A stretch of DNA of 43,168 bases from a bacterium MS4 (GTDB lineage: Bacteria > Bacillota > Clostridia > Oscillospirales > Acutalibacteraceae): the NCBI GenBank assembly GCA_000752215.1, contig CCFG01000012.1, positions 1-43,168 on the forward strand. The letters are read 5' to 3'. Below, piece by piece: positions 15,560 to 25,800 of the stretch. Numbering within the stretch: position 1 is the stretch's first letter; every line of letters starts with the position of its first letter. A program made the position numbers and the translations under genes. The notes below the pieces were generated by a model. It worked only from the letters and a program-made list of their open reading frames with translations. It made no database searches and was not told the origin of the DNA.

Positions 15560-15832
15560 ATGCCTAGTTATATATATTGGGTTTGCTACTTAATTATTAT
15601 TAATTTTATTGCGGTCATCATAACGGCAGCAGACAAGCACAACGCGAAAAAACACCTTTGGCGTGTTCCGGAAAACACCCTGTTCCTGATTGCGGCGCTC
15701 GGCGGCTCCCCCGCCATGCTGCTCACCATGTATGCGATCCGGCATAAAACCCAGCATAAGAAATTTATGTTTGGCATTCCGATGATTATTACGATGCAGG
15801 TGTGTTTTGTCTATTACCTGTTTTTCAGATGA
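15560..15832 (+). CDS. DUF1294 family membrane protein
   Basis: A 90-residue membrane protein with about three hydrophobic segments (residues 4-22, 40-58 and 70-88). Its signatures are those of DUF1294: DKHNAKKHLWRVPENTL (about 25-41), ALGGSPAML and the RHKTQHKKF stretch. GGAGG lies 8 bases before the ATG, and the gene begins 14 bases after the zinc-ribbon stop, so it is in the same transcript. No biochemical function is known for the family. Confidence 0.88.
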   Translation: MPSYIYWVCYLIIINFIAVIITAADKHNAKKHLWRVPENTLFLIAALGGSPAMLLTMYAIRHKTQHKKFMFGIPMIITMQVCFVYYLFFR

Positions 15833-15857
15833 TACCGTAGGAAAGAAGGCTTCCGTC

Positions 15858-16010
15858 ATGGACATATGGGCTGCGTTAAAGCTCGTTGCGGCTCTTCTGT
15901 TTTTGGGAATTTTATATTCGCGCCTGCTGAGATGGATTGGTTCAAAGGTCTTCCGCTTTCCTCAGATTCGTGCCTGGGCAAGAAAGAAAAGCAGACATCC
16001 ATCCTTATAA
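15858..16010 (+). CDS. Possible small membrane protein, 50 aa
   Basis: A 50-residue frame with GAAAGAAGG upstream of the ATG, one strongly hydrophobic helix (residues 5-22) and a basic tail (RAWARKKSRHPSL). The composition is that of a single-pass membrane peptide with a positively charged inner end. It begins 25 bases after the DUF1294 stop and ends just before a terminator, so it fits as the last gene of the unit. No homologue is recognised; a chance frame is possible. Confidence 0.4.
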   Translation: MDIWAALKLVAALLFLGILYSRLLRWIGSKVFRFPQIRAWARKKSRHPSL

Positions 16011-16017
16011 AAATTTC

Positions 16018-16065
16018 AAGGGGCTGTTGCAAAAGAATTTGCATCAGCCCCTTGGTTGGTTTTTT
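16018..16065 (+). terminator. Terminator of the zinc-ribbon/DUF1294 unit
   Basis: AAGGGGCTG (16018-16026) pairs with CAGCCCCTT (16045-16053), extended inside by TGC/GCA, and is followed by GGTTGG and a T6 run. Confidence 0.85.
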
Positions 16066-16194
16066 GTTTCCGGATAATGCCCGGTATTGCTTCCTGACAA
16101 CCGATTTGCAGCGGGAAACCAGATTACATTCCCAATTCGGATTTTTCTCCATAAAAAGCAGAAAGGAAATTTGCCCCGGAATAGATAGAAACAA

Positions 16195-16743
16195 TTACCA
16201 CCCCACTGTTTTTCGGTCGTCCGCAGGACGGGAAGCGGGCTGATCTTTCGTTTCCTCCAACACGGGATTCTCTCTTCTGCATTTTGCCCAAGCAAAAAAT
16301 ATCTGTACAAAAGAAAGAAGAAAAGAAATAAAAACAGGCGACAGGAGATTCCCTTCCAGATAATTGATCTGCAGCGGCAGAAAAATCAAAATGGAAAAAG
16401 CATACATCAGAAAGGTATACAGAAACACCTGATGAATCTGAATTCTGGAATAGACCATTTGATATCCTATCCAGATAAAAAAGGCGATTCCAATGAGGTA
16501 ATAACCGATCTCGACGGCCGTCGCCGTATAACCGATTGTTTTCCAAAGGCTGTCCAGCTCCGGCGACTTGACGCTTTGCTTTTGGAGCGACAGCAGCGCC
16601 AAATATACCTGACGGGAATAGACCCGATAGCTGAACTGGATGATATTGACACTGAACATCACGACCCCAAACAATACAAACGGTACCAGAGCGGATGGAC
16701 TATTTTCACCGGATGCATTCCTTTGTTTTAAAAGCTTCTGCAA
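16195..16743 (-). CDS. Hypothetical membrane protein, four predicted helices
   Basis: A 182-residue protein with hydrophobic segments at about 18-38, 72-95, 105-125 and 133-152, a polar loop between the first two, and a charged cytoplasmic-like tail rich in Glu, Asp and Arg. No known domain or motif is recognised. The likely start is the TTG at 16743, with AAAGG about 9 bases upstream. An ATG at 16656 would lose the first helix. It lies alone between two plus-strand/minus-strand terminators and has no obvious partner. The consistent membrane topology over 180 residues argues that the frame is real; its function cannot be inferred. Confidence 0.6.
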   Translation of the reverse strand: MQKLLKQRNASGENSPSALVPFVLFGVVMFSVNIIQFSYRVYSRQVYLALLSLQKQSVKSPELDSLWKTIGYTATAVEIGYYLIGIAFFIWIGYQMVYSRIQIHQVFLYTFLMYAFSILIFLPLQINYLEGNLLSPVFISFLLSFVQIFFAWAKCRRENPVLEETKDQPASRPADDRKTVGW

Positions 16744-17022
16744 CTCTATCGACCTTTCTTTTGCTTAATCCGGTATTGCCAACATAATGTATGATTTGCC
16801 TGCACGTTTCATGCCGATCGGCTATCCCTCTGAAAATCCGACACAATGAACACAGTGAATCAGGAAAGTCCATTTTCTTTCCTATAGATATAACGATTCA
16901 AACCGCGTTTTGTTACAGTTTTTCCCAAGCTTTTTAAAATTTGTGATGTTGTATAAATCGATTCATGGTTTTTTATACAGTATGCCATTTCTGTTCCAGA
17001 CCAAATAGTAAGACAAACAAAT
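16744..17022. other. Intergenic region upstream of the orphan membrane gene
   Basis: No gene is supported here. It contains a small hairpin AGGAAAG-N8-CTTTCCT (16861-16882) and AT-rich sequence from 16900 to 17020. I find no convincing promoter with normal spacing. The leuS terminator begins at 17023. Confidence 0.5.
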
Positions 17023-17051
17023 AAACGGCACCGGTTTTACCGGTGCCGTTT
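17023..17051 (-). terminator. Terminator of the topA-leuS operon
   Basis: A perfect 13-bp stem AAACGGCACCGGT/ACCGGTGCCGTTT with a 3-base loop, just after the leuS stop (17067). On the minus strand it is followed by ATTTGTTTG, a T-rich tail. Confidence 0.92.
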
Positions 17052-17066
17052 ACTGATTTTAATTTA

Positions 17067-19475
17067 TTATTTTACGACGATATTGACCAGCTTGCCGGGG
17101 ACATAAATCTCCTTGACAACGGTTTTCCCGCCGAGTTCGGCGGCAATCTTTTCGTCGGCCCTGGCTGCCGCAACCGCCGCATCCTTGGCAATATCAGCCG
17201 CGACGCTCAGGTGTGCGCGCACTTTGCCGTTGACCTGGACAACAATTTCGATGGTGTCCTCGGTGCATTTTGCCTCGTCGTATTCCGGCCACGCCTGCTG
17301 GCAGGCCATCGCGCCGTCGAACTTCATCAGCGCCCACATTTCTTCCGTTACATGGGGTGCAAACGGATTGAGCAGAACAGTGAAAACTTTGAGCTCATCC
17401 CTGGTAATGGAGCCCGCGTCGGCAATATCGTTCATCAGCGCCATCAGCGTGGCAATGGCGGTATTGAATTTGAGCGCCTCAATATCCTCGCCGACCTTTT
17501 TGATTGCCTTATTAAAGGAAATTTCAAGGCTCTTTCTGACCCCCTTCTCTTCACAGAGAATATTCTGAAGGTTCCAGTAGCGCTCCACAAAGCGGCGGCA
17601 GCCCTTGATGCCCGCGGAGCTCCACGGGGCGGCTTTCTCAAAATCGCCGATAAACATCTCGTAAAGGCGCATGGTATCCGCGCCGTATTCGCTGACAATT
17701 TCATCGGGGTTGACGACATTGCCGCGGGATTTGCTCATCTTTTCGCCGTTTTCGCCCAGGATCATGCCATGGCTGGTGCGCTTAGCGTACGGCTCCGGCG
17801 TAGGCACCACATGGATGTCGTAAAGGAATTTATGCCAGAAGCGGCTGTAGAGCAGATGAAGCGTCGTATGCTCCATCCCGCCGTTGTACCAGTCGACCGG
17901 CGTCCAGTATTTCAGGGCTTCCTCGCTGGCAAGCGCGTTGTCGTTGTGTGGATCAATGTAACGCAGGAAGTACCAGGAGGAACCGGCCCACTGCGGCATG
18001 GTGTCCGTTTCGCGCTTCGCTTCACCGCCGCAATGCGGGCAGGTAGTCGTTACCCAGTCCGTCATGTGCGCCAGCGGGGATTCGCCAGTGTCGGTCGGCT
18101 CGTAGGATTTGACATCCGGCAGCCGCAGCGGAAGCTCGCTTTCCGGCAGCGGAACATAGCCGCATTTCTCGCAGTAAACGACCGGGATGGGTTCGCCCCA
18201 GTAGCGCTGACGGGAAAATACCCAGTCGCGCAGCTTAAAGTTCACTTTGGAGTGCCCCAGTCCCTTCTCCGTTAAGTAATCGGTGATCTTTTTCTTGGCT
18301 TCGTCCACGGTCAGGCCGTCGAGAATCCCGGAATTCACCATAATGCCGGTCGCGCAGTCGGTAAAGGCTTCCTTTTCCACATCGCCGCCCTTGACCACTT
18401 CAATAATCGGCAGATCGAATTTCTTCGCAAACTCCCAGTCGCGGGTATCGTGCGCCGGAACGGCCATGATGGCCCCCGTGCCGTAGGAAACGAGCACATA
18501 ATCGGAAATGAAAATTGGAATCTCTTTTCCGGTAACGGGATTGACAGCCGCTACGCCTTTAAGGCGGACGCCGGTTTTATCCTTGGCGACCTCCGTGCGC
18601 TCAAAGTCGGATTTTCTGGCGGCTTCGCTCTGGTAAGCGCGCACCTCGTCGATATTTTTCAGCCTGTCGGCCCATTTTTCGATCATGGGATGCTCCGGGG
18701 AAACGACCATGTAAGTTGCACCGTAAAGCGTGTCCGGCCGGGTGGTATAAACGGTGAGCTTGTCCCCCGTCGTCGCGGTGAAGTCCACCTCCGCGCCGGT
18801 GGAGCGGCCGATCCAGTTCTTCTGCTGCGCCTTGACACGGTCGGGGTAGTCGACAAGGTCAAGGTCGTCGATCAGGCGCTGGGCATACTCGGTGATTTTA
18901 AGCATCCACTGGGATTTGACCTTGCGGACAACCTCGCTGCCACACCGCTCGCAGACACCGTTGACCACTTCTTCGTTGGCCAGCACGCATTTGCAGGAAG
19001 TGCACCAGTTGACGGCCATTTCCTTCTTGTAGGCAAGGCCGTGCTTGAACAGCTGAAGGAAAATCCACTGTGTCCATTTATAATAATCGGGGTCGGTCGT
19101 ATTGATTTCCCGCGACCAGTCGAAGGAGATGCCGAGGGACTGGAGCTGCTGCTTAAAGCGGGCGATATTTTTCTTTGTCACTTCCGCCGGATGCACATGG
19201 TTCTTGATGGCGAAATTTTCAGTCGGCAGACCGAACGCGTCCCAGCCGATGGGATACAGGACATTGTAGCCCTGCAGGCGGCGCTTGCGCGCAACGATAT
19301 CAATTGCCGTGTAGGAGCGCGGGTGACCGACGTGAAGCCCCTGTCCGGACGGATAAGGGAATTCTATCAGCGCGTAATATTTCGGCTTGCTGCTGGCGTT
19401 GGAGGCATGGAAAACACCTGCTTTCTCCCATTCATCCTGCCATTTTTTCTCAATTGACCTGTGATCGTATTTCAT
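17067..19475 (-). CDS. leuS: Leucyl-tRNA synthetase
   Basis: LeuRS charges tRNA-Leu and edits mischarged isoleucine and norvaline. The 802-residue length is usual for bacteria. The HIGH motif reads HVGH (48-51) in [12 protein letters not shown] zinc-like module CTSCKC...CERCG lies near residue 155-180. The CP1 editing domain spans roughly 220-415 ([20 protein letters not shown] and [15 protein letters not shown]). The KMSKS loop is at 579-583. The C-terminal anticodon-binding domain and a small C-terminal extension follow. It is the last gene of the long operon, 24 bases after rsfS. There is no space for a T-box leader directly upstream, so leucine control, if any, would act on the whole operon. 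Confidence 0.98.
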   Translation of the reverse strand: MKYDHRSIEKKWQDEWEKAGVFHASNASSKPKYYALIEFPYPSGQGLHVGHPRSYTAIDIVARKRRLQGYNVLYPIGWDAFGLPTENFAIKNHVHPAEVTKKNIARFKQQLQSLGISFDWSREINTTDPDYYKWTQWIFLQLFKHGLAYKKEMAVNWCTSCKCVLANEEVVNGVCERCGSEVVRKVKSQWMLKITEYAQRLIDDLDLVDYPDRVKAQQKNWIGRSTGAEVDFTATTGDKLTVYTTRPDTLYGATYMVVSPEHPMIEKWADRLKNIDEVRAYQSEAARKSDFERTEVAKDKTGVRLKGVAAVNPVTGKEIPIFISDYVLVSYGTGAIMAVPAHDTRDWEFAKKFDLPIIEVVKGGDVEKEAFTDCATGIMVNSGILDGLTVDEAKKKITDYLTEKGLGHSKVNFKLRDWVFSRQRYWGEPIPVVYCEKCGYVPLPESELPLRLPDVKSYEPTDTGESPLAHMTDWVTTTCPHCGGEAKRETDTMPQWAGSSWYFLRYIDPHNDNALASEEALKYWTPVDWYNGGMEHTTLHLLYSRFWHKFLYDIHVVPTPEPYAKRTSHGMILGENGEKMSKSRGNVVNPDEIVSEYGADTMRLYEMFIGDFEKAAPWSSAGIKGCRRFVERYWNLQNILCEEKGVRKSLEISFNKAIKKVGEDIEALKFNTAIATLMALMNDIADAGSITRDELKVFTVLLNPFAPHVTEEMWALMKFDGAMACQQAWPEYDEAKCTEDTIEIVVQVNGKVRAHLSVAADIAKDAAVAAARADEKIAAELGGKTVVKEIYVPGKLVNIVVK

Positions 19476-19499
19476 CTTTCCTTCGCTCCTATATTTTGA

Positions 19500-19856
19500 T
19501 TAATCTTTTACAATATCGGAAATATCGATTTTTTCCGCGTCCTGCCAAAGACGGTCAAGATTGTAAAATTCGCGCGCGTCCGCCGTAAAAATATGGACCA
19601 TGACATTGCCGTAGTCCAGAAGCACCCAGGAGTTGGAACGGTAGCCGTCAACATGCTCCGGGCTGACGCCGAGCTGCTTTAACTTGAACTCGACCTCTTC
19701 CGCAAGCGACTTGACGTGAGTGCTGCTGGTACCGGTCGAAAAAACAAAATAATCCGCAAGTACGGAAATATCCTTAATGCCGATGGCCTTCAGGTCCATG
19801 GCTTTCTTTTCATCCAAAATCTTAACTGTTTCCTTTGCCAGTTCCAGTGACGTCAT
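19500..19856 (-). CDS. rsfS: Ribosomal silencing factor RsfS
   Basis: RsfS (DUF143/Iojap family) binds ribosomal protein L14 on the large subunit and blocks subunit joining when nutrients are short. The 118-residue protein shows the family blocks DISVLADYFVFSTGTSSTHVKSLAEEVE, EGYRSNSWVLLDYGNVMVHIF and FYNLDRLW. The start is placed at the ATG 19856 with AGGAAAGG about 9 bases upstream; a TTG at 19865 is an alternative. It sits after yqeK and before leuS, the conserved nadD-yqeK-rsfS order in Firmicutes. The usual LytR-CpsA-Psr gene between yqeK and rsfS is absent here. Confidence 0.95.
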   Translation of the reverse strand: MTSLELAKETVKILDEKKAMDLKAIGIKDISVLADYFVFSTGTSSTHVKSLAEEVEFKLKQLGVSPEHVDGYRSNSWVLLDYGNVMVHIFTADAREFYNLDRLWQDAEKIDISDIVKD

Positions 19857-19873
19857 ACACAACAACCTTTCCT

Positions 19874-20446
19874 TTAACTGTATTTATTTTTCAGAACCGC
19901 CTCATTATAAGCGGCGATCGTATCGGGATGGATAGCGCGGCAGCCCTTTGTCAGGTCCTGAATGGTGTAAACCATTCCTTCGATCATCGCCTGTTCCAGG
20001 CTGACGTCGGCGGCCCTGCGCAAAGCCTCTACGCCGTCGTAGTCGCGGTCCGTGGAAATAAAATCGGCGATAAAGATGATTTTGTCGAGCAGGGTCATGT
20101 GAGCTCGCCCGGTCGTGTGATATCTTACGGCATTTAAAATCTCCGCGTCGGCGATTTTCAGTTCCTTTTCCAGATAAGCTTCCCCGAGCATTGCGTGCCA
20201 AAGCTTCTGCGCGCTGCGCTCCACATCGGTCAGGATGATATCGTAGCGCATCATCATTTTCAGCTGTTCCTCGGGCGGAACGTCCTTCATAATATCGTGA
20301 AGGATTCCGGCAACTTCCGCTTTTTCCACATTGGCCTCATACTTTTTTGCAAGACGCACCGCAGCGTCGCGGACACAAAGGGAATGATCATACCGTTTTT
20401 GGCTGAGAAAAGGCTTAATAATCGCCTCATAATCGATTTTATTCAT
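19874..20446 (-). CDS. yqeK: HD-domain Ap4A hydrolase YqeK
   Basis: YqeK is a metal-dependent HD-domain enzyme that splits diadenosine tetraphosphate symmetrically to two ADP. The 190-residue protein has the HD pattern: His21 in RYDHSLCV, His50-Asp51 in GILHDIMKD, His in LWHAMLGE, the YHTTGRAHMT stretch, and Asp in FIADFIS. The length and order fit the family. Its ATG overlaps the nadD reading frame by 8 bases, so the two are translationally coupled. Confidence 0.95.
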   Translation of the reverse strand: MNKIDYEAIIKPFLSQKRYDHSLCVRDAAVRLAKKYEANVEKAEVAGILHDIMKDVPPEEQLKMMMRYDIILTDVERSAQKLWHAMLGEAYLEKELKIADAEILNAVRYHTTGRAHMTLLDKIIFIADFISTDRDYDGVEALRRAADVSLEQAMIEGMVYTIQDLTKGCRAIHPDTIAAYNEAVLKNKYS

Positions 20447-21050
20447 TTTCCTGCTCCAAATACAACTTATTTTCCGCTATATAATCCGCAACCTTCGGCG
20501 GGACAAGCTCCGAGATGCTTTTTCCATCCCGAACCGCATTGCGGACCATTGTTGACGAAATAGGAAGATATTCAATATTCCGGATGAAGGTCTTCGCCCC
20601 TTCCCTCTCCAGAATTTCAGCGTAGTCCAAAAGGGAACACAGTCCGTCGCCGCCGCGCGGGGCCGCGCACAAAACAGCCAGCCTAAAAATCGTTTCCGCT
20701 TCGTACCATTGCTTCAGGGTAAGGAACATATCCTCGCCGGTAATCAGGTAAAGCTCGGAATCCGGATTTCTTTTTTTCAGTTCCCGCAGAGTGTCCGCAG
20801 TGTAGCTGCGGCCCCTCCGTTTCAGCTCTATGTCGCTGACTTCAAAAATATTCCCTTCGCACGCAAGGCGGCACATTGCAAGCCTGTCCCTGCCGGGGGC
20901 AAGGTTGGGCGCGTGCTTGTGCGGAGGCTGATAAGTCGGAATCAGCAGTACCCTTTGCGCCCCGATCATCTTTGCAAACCGCTTTGCCAGATGCATATGC
21001 CCGTTGTGAATGGGGTTGAAGGTGCCGCCGAATACGGCAATTTTCTGCAT
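20439..21050 (-). CDS. nadD: Nicotinate-nucleotide adenylyltransferase
   Basis: NadD makes nicotinic acid adenine dinucleotide from NaMN and ATP, the penultimate step of NAD synthesis. The 203-residue protein begins with the nucleotidyltransferase signature GGTFNPIHNGH (8-18) and ends with ISSTMVR, the second ATP-binding motif. AAGGTGG lies before the ATG. It overlaps yqeK by 8 bases, the usual Firmicutes pairing. Confidence 0.97.
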   Translation of the reverse strand: MQKIAVFGGTFNPIHNGHMHLAKRFAKMIGAQRVLLIPTYQPPHKHAPNLAPGRDRLAMCRLACEGNIFEVSDIELKRRGRSYTADTLRELKKRNPDSELYLITGEDMFLTLKQWYEAETIFRLAVLCAAPRGGDGLCSLLDYAEILEREGAKTFIRNIEYLPISSTMVRNAVRDGKSISELVPPKVADYIAENKLYLEQENE

Positions 21051-21074
21051 ATTTCCACCTTATGTCATATCATA

Positions 21075-21380
21075 TTACTTTTTTGCCGCTTTGGGAAGAG
21101 TGATTTTCGGTTCTTTTTCGTTTCTGCGGTACAGTACAAACTTGGAACCGATGACCTGTACGACTTCCGAACCCGTCTCGGCGGCAATCCGTTCGGCGGT
21201 GTCCCTGACGGGGACGGGAGAGGTCTCCAGTACTTTCCCTTTCAGGATTTCCCGCGCGGTCAGAGCGTCGTCCGCCTGTTTGACGACATCCGGGCCGACG
21301 CCGGATTTTCCCACCATTAAAATCGTATCAATATCGTTCGCGAGGGAGCGGAGAAATGCGCGCTGTTTACTGGTTATCAT
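21075..21380 (-). CDS. yhbY: YhbY-type RNA-binding protein (CRM domain)
   Basis: A 101-residue CRM-domain protein that binds RNA and associates with pre-50S ribosomes. Visible features are the opening TSKQRAFLRSLA, the GxxG-like loop in MVGKSGVGPDVV, LKGKVLETSP, and IGSKFVLYRRN near the end. The ATG overlaps the rdgB stop by 4 bases. The position before nadD is the conserved one. Confidence 0.94.
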   Translation of the reverse strand: MITSKQRAFLRSLANDIDTILMVGKSGVGPDVVKQADDALTAREILKGKVLETSPVPVRDTAERIAAETGSEVVQVIGSKFVLYRRNEKEPKITLPKAAKK

Positions 21381-21961
21381 CCGTTCTTTTCCTTCCTGTT
21401 CCGTAATTTTTCTGCGAACGCCCTGAGCGCCCGGCCGCGGTGGCTAATTTCATCCTTTTCCTCTGCGGTCAGCTGGGCGAAGGATTTTCCGTTGACAAGA
21501 AAAACCGGGTCGTAACCGAAGCCGCCCTCCCCTTCGGGAGCGAACGCAATGGTTCCCGCGCATTCGCCCTGTGCGGTGATCCGGGTTCCGTCCGGAAAAA
21601 CACAGCAGATAGCGCTGACGAATTTTGCCGTACGCTTCTCCTGTGGAACCCCCTTAATCGCGTCCAGCAGCTTATGGATCCGGTCAAGATCGGTTGCGTC
21701 TTCCCCGGCGTACCGGGCCGAATACACGCCCGGCGCTCCGCCCAGAGCGTCCACCATCAGGCCGGAATCGTCCGCAACGGCGGGCAGCCCCGTTTCCCGG
21801 CAGGCAGAATCCGCTTTGAGAAACGCGTTTTCCGCAAAGGTGGTGCCCGTTTCCTCTACCTCCGGCAGATCGGGCGCCGAAACGGAGATATGGAGCGGCA
21901 TCAAAATGCGTTCAAGCTCCTGAAGCTTCTTTTGATTATGGGTAGCCATGACAAATTTCAT
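21377..21961 (-). CDS. rdgB: XTP/dITP diphosphatase (HAM1 family)
   Basis: This enzyme removes non-canonical purine triphosphates (dITP, XTP) from the nucleotide pool, limiting mutagenic incorporation. The 194-residue protein has ATHNQKKLQEL (6-16), TFAENAFLKA, DDSGLMVDALGGAPGVYSARYAG, GFGYDPVF and SHRGRAL, the complete family set. It overlaps both ftsY upstream and yhbY downstream by 4 bases (ATGA-type junctions), indicating tight co-translation. Confidence 0.96.
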   Translation of the reverse strand: MKFVMATHNQKKLQELERILMPLHISVSAPDLPEVEETGTTFAENAFLKADSACRETGLPAVADDSGLMVDALGGAPGVYSARYAGEDATDLDRIHKLLDAIKGVPQEKRTAKFVSAICCVFPDGTRITAQGECAGTIAFAPEGEGGFGYDPVFLVNGKSFAQLTAEEKDEISHRGRALRAFAEKLRNRKEKNG

Positions 21962-22878
21962 TCCTGATTCTCCCTTGCAAATAAAGCCTCGGCAAATTCG
22001 TCGGCGTCGAACGGCTGAAGGTCATCGACCTTCTCCCCTACCCCGATGAATTTGACCGGGATTCCCAGATTTTCGCGGATAGCGAGCACTACGCCGCCGC
22101 GCGCGGTGCCGTCCAGCTTGGTCAGCACGATGCCGGTGATTCCGGCCGCGTTCTGGAATTCACGCGCCTGGTTCACGGCGTTCTGGCCGGTAGTGGCGTC
22201 GAGCACCAGCAGCACCTCTTTGTCCGCGTCCGGCAGTTCCCGGTCGATTACGCGGCCGATTTTGGAAAGCTCGTCCATCAGGTTCTTTTTATTGTGAAGC
22301 CGGCCGGCCGTGTCGCAGATCACTACGTCCGCTCCTCTGGCCTTGGCGGCCGCAACCGCGTCGTATACCACGGAGGCGGGGTCGCTGCCCTCCGGCTGCT
22401 TCACCAGCTCGGCGCCGGAGCGCTGCGCCCAGACCTCCAGCTGCTCCACGGCAGCGGCACGGAAGGTATCCGCCGCGCCGAGAACGACGTTTTTCCCCTC
22501 GCCCTTTAACCGTGACGCAATTTTCCCGATGGTGGTCGTTTTGCCGACGCCGTTGACGCCGATGACCAGAATCACGGACGGTTTGGTGGAAATCTGCAGC
22601 TCTTCGCCGCCGCGAAGCATTTCCGCAACGGTTTCGCGCAGCATCCCGTAAATCGCTTCAGGATCGGTAACGCCCTTTTCCTTTACCTTTTTACGGAGCG
22701 TATCGCAAATATGCTCCGCGGTGGGCACGCCGACGTCGCCCATGACGAGCAGTTCTTCCAGCTCCTCAAAAAGCTCCTCGTCAATGGAGGTAAAGGAGCG
22801 GAGCATGGACTCCACGGAGGAGCTCATTTTATCCCTTGTCTTTTTTAATCCCTCTTTTATCTTTGAGAATAAGCCCAT
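21958..22878 (-). CDS. ftsY: Signal recognition particle receptor FtsY
   Basis: FtsY is the membrane-associated GTPase that receives SRP-bound ribosomes. The 306-residue protein consists of the NG domains only. The N domain is helical (1-95). The G domain has GVNGVGKT (107-114), DTFRAAA (137-143), DTAGR (189-193) and TKLDGTARGG (about 254-263). The acidic A domain of E. coli FtsY is missing, as usual in Firmicutes; an amphipathic N-terminus (MGLFSKIKEGLKKTRDKM) should bind the membrane. AAGGAG precedes the ATG, 16 bases after the smc stop. The common partner ffh is not in this window. Confidence 0.97.
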   Translation of the reverse strand: MGLFSKIKEGLKKTRDKMSSSVESMLRSFTSIDEELFEELEELLVMGDVGVPTAEHICDTLRKKVKEKGVTDPEAIYGMLRETVAEMLRGGEELQISTKPSVILVIGVNGVGKTTTIGKIASRLKGEGKNVVLGAADTFRAAAVEQLEVWAQRSGAELVKQPEGSDPASVVYDAVAAAKARGADVVICDTAGRLHNKKNLMDELSKIGRVIDRELPDADKEVLLVLDATTGQNAVNQAREFQNAAGITGIVLTKLDGTARGGVVLAIRENLGIPVKFIGVGEKVDDLQPFDADEFAEALFARENQE

Positions 22879-22894
22879 TTGATTGTCTCCTTCA

Positions 22895-25800
22895 TCAATG
22901 TTGTTCCTTCATGCCAAGCTTGGCCTCAATTTCGGACACATGCAGCTCCAGCAGCTTGGAAATGCCCTCGTCCTGCATGGTGACGCCGTAAAGCACATCC
23001 GATTCCTCCATGCTGCCGCGGCGGTGCGTGATCACAATAAACTGGGTGTTTTTATTCATGCGGCGCAGATACGCGGCAAACCGGTCGACGTTCACGTCGT
23101 CCAGCGCGGCTTCGATTTCGTCGAGCACGCAGAACGGCGGCGGGTTGACCTTCATAATCGCAAAATACAGGGCAATCGCCACCAGCGCCTTTTCCCCGCC
23201 GGAGAGCGACTCCAGATGCGTGATGATTTTGCCCGGCGGCTGTACGGAGATATCGATGCCCGAATGTAAAATATCGTCCGGCGCGCTCAGCGCCAGCTCG
23301 GCGGTACCGCCCGCAAACAGCTCCCGGAACGTCTGCTTGAAATTTTCGTTGATCTGCCCGAAGCGTTCCACAAACAGGCCGCGCATCTGATGCGTCAGCT
23401 CGCCGATCAGCTTTTTGAGCTCGTCGCGGCTTTTTTCGACGTCTTCGATCTGGGCCTTCATAAACTCGTAGCGTTCGGAAACTTCCTTGTATTCCTCGAC
23501 CGCGGCCACATTGACGGAGCCGAGCGCCTTAATCTTATTTTTCAGCTCGTTCAGGCGTTTCTGCGCCTGCGCCGGATTTTCTATTTTCGCGCCCGTTTCT
23601 TCGGCTTCCCGGCGTGTCAGTTCGTATTCTTCCCATAAGCGGCTGATTATTTCATCATACTCTTTCTGAAGGTTGGCCTTGCGTTCCTCCAGACGGGCAA
23701 GCTCATGGCCTATTTTTTCTTTTTCTGCCGATTTTTCATGCTCCTTCGCGCGCATTTCCGCGGAGAGGCGTTCATATTCCATCCGTTTGGCGTTCAGCTC
23801 TTCGATTTGCACGCCGCATTTTTTCGCAGTTTCCCGAAGGGCGGCGGCCTGCTCTTTCAGTTCCTCCACACGGACGGTCAGCGCGGCGCTGGCGGTTTGA
23901 ACAGCATTGATCTCTTCGTTCAGCGCTTCCGTGCGGCCCTCGTGGTCCTGCTTCCTGCGTTCAATGTCCTCGATCCCCGCCAGCAGAGACTCGATGTCCT
24001 TCTGCGCCGAGAGACAGGCCATGCGGATTTCCTGCAGCTGCGCGGCCAGTTCGTCGCCGGCCTGGTTCAGCTCGGTCCGGCTGCCGCTGATCTGACTGAG
24101 CTCCGCCTGCAAAACGGCCTGCTTTTCCGAAATCTCCTTTGAGCGGGCCTGCGCGGCCTGCTGTGCTTCTCTTTGAAGGCTGAGCCTTGCGCCGGCCGTT
24201 TTGTTTTCCTCGTTCAAAGCGTCGCAGTCGCGGGAGGCGGTGGCCAGGTCGGCAAGCGCGCGCCTGTGCTCGGAATCGATTTTCACGCGCTCTTCCTGTG
24301 CGGAAGAAAGCTCCGCCTTGGCTGCGGCAAGCTCCGCTTCACAGGAAGAAACCTCTTCCGAAGCAGTTTTCAGCGCCGCGGCGGCGGCTTCCGCTTTCTT
24401 CTGGAGCTCGGCGGCTTCCGTCCGGATGCGCTCAATTTCCGACGCGCGGCTGAGCAGTCCGGAGTTTCTGGCGAGCGAACCGCCCGTGAGCGAACCGCCC
24501 GCGTTGACGACCTGCCCGTCCAGCGTAACAATGCGGAACCGGTAGTTGTAACGTTTGGCGATCGCGACGGCGCTGTCCAGGTCTTCCGCCACGGCAATGC
24601 GCCCCAAAAGGGAATTCAGTATCCCGTTATATTTCTCATCACAGCTGCACAGGCGGCCCGCGACGCCGACGAAGCCGGGGCAGTCGTCAAGGCCGTTTTC
24701 CTGCAGAACATTTCCCCGGATCGTGGTAAGGGGAAGAAAGGTCGCCCGACCGGAATCGCGCTGTTTAAGCAAACGAATCGCGTTTTTCGCGTCCTGTTCA
24801 TTGCCGACGACAATGTTCTGCATGGCCGCGCCCAACGCCGTTTCAATGGCGACGGCGTATTGGGAAGGCACTTTGATCAGCCGGGAAACCGGCCCGTGGA
24901 TTCCGCTGACGGTTCCCCGTCCGGCTTCCTTCATCACAATTTTGACACTGTGGGAGAAGCCCTCCAGATTGCGCTCCAGCTCTTCCAGAAGGTGTGCCTT
25001 GCGCGCGTGCTCCTGTGCGTCCAGACGGAGCATTTCGCTCTGCTGCTTCACCGTTTCCATCCGCTGGCGGCGCGTGTTCAGCCGCAGCTCGTAGCCCTTC
25101 GCCGTGTTGGTCAGCGTGCCGATCCGTTCGTCGGTATCGGAAAGCATTTTCGCGTAATCGCCGGACTCTTTCCGGAGCTGCTCCATCTGCGCATTTTTGG
25201 AGCGGACGGTCTGGGCAATATCGGTAAGCCGAAGCTGTATTTCGGTGATGGAGGAAACCGCCGTCATCTCCGCGACCTTTGCTTCCGTCGCCTGATTGGC
25301 GCATTCCGCAATTTCCCGCGTGTATCCGTCGATTTTCCCGGTGGTTTCGCTCATGCTCCGGCGGAGTTCTTCCAATTGTTCGGTATAGGCTTGAGTCAGT
25401 TGATTCTTCTCGTTTATGTACTCTGTTTTCTGCTGAATCTGAGCCTTTTTCTGCTCGATTTCCTTTTCCATATCCTGACTGGAAACGGCGCTCTGCTCGA
25501 TTTCCTTTCGGATACGCCCGATATTTTCCTCGTTGTGCTGAATATCGTTTTGCAGGACCGACGCTTCGCCGTCTTTTTTGACGGCGTTTTCCTCCTGCCT
25601 GGCCGCTTCCTGGCGGATTTCATCCACCTTTGCGGTACAGGCGCCGGCTTCCCTGAAATTCTGCTCGATTTTTTCGTCTATTTCCTGAAGCTCCCGCTTC
25701 ACCGTTTCATGCTGGTCACGGGCAATCAGAATTTTATCGTCGTGCTCGCGCAGGACCCGGCCCGATTTTTCCAGCGTATTGAGCCAGAGCCCGATTTCCA

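Noticed and set aside
15856-16194. 112-codon minus-strand frame
   Set aside because: It covers a terminator and the end of the plus-strand unit and has no start signal; the plus-strand 50-aa frame is the better choice.
17043-19457. Long plus-strand frames of 410 and 335 codons
   Set aside because: Both are antisense to leuS, without start signals or recognisable domains.
19476-19499. T-box or leucine leader in front of leuS
   Set aside because: Only 24 bases separate leuS from rsfS, too little for a T-box, and no such structure is visible before topA.
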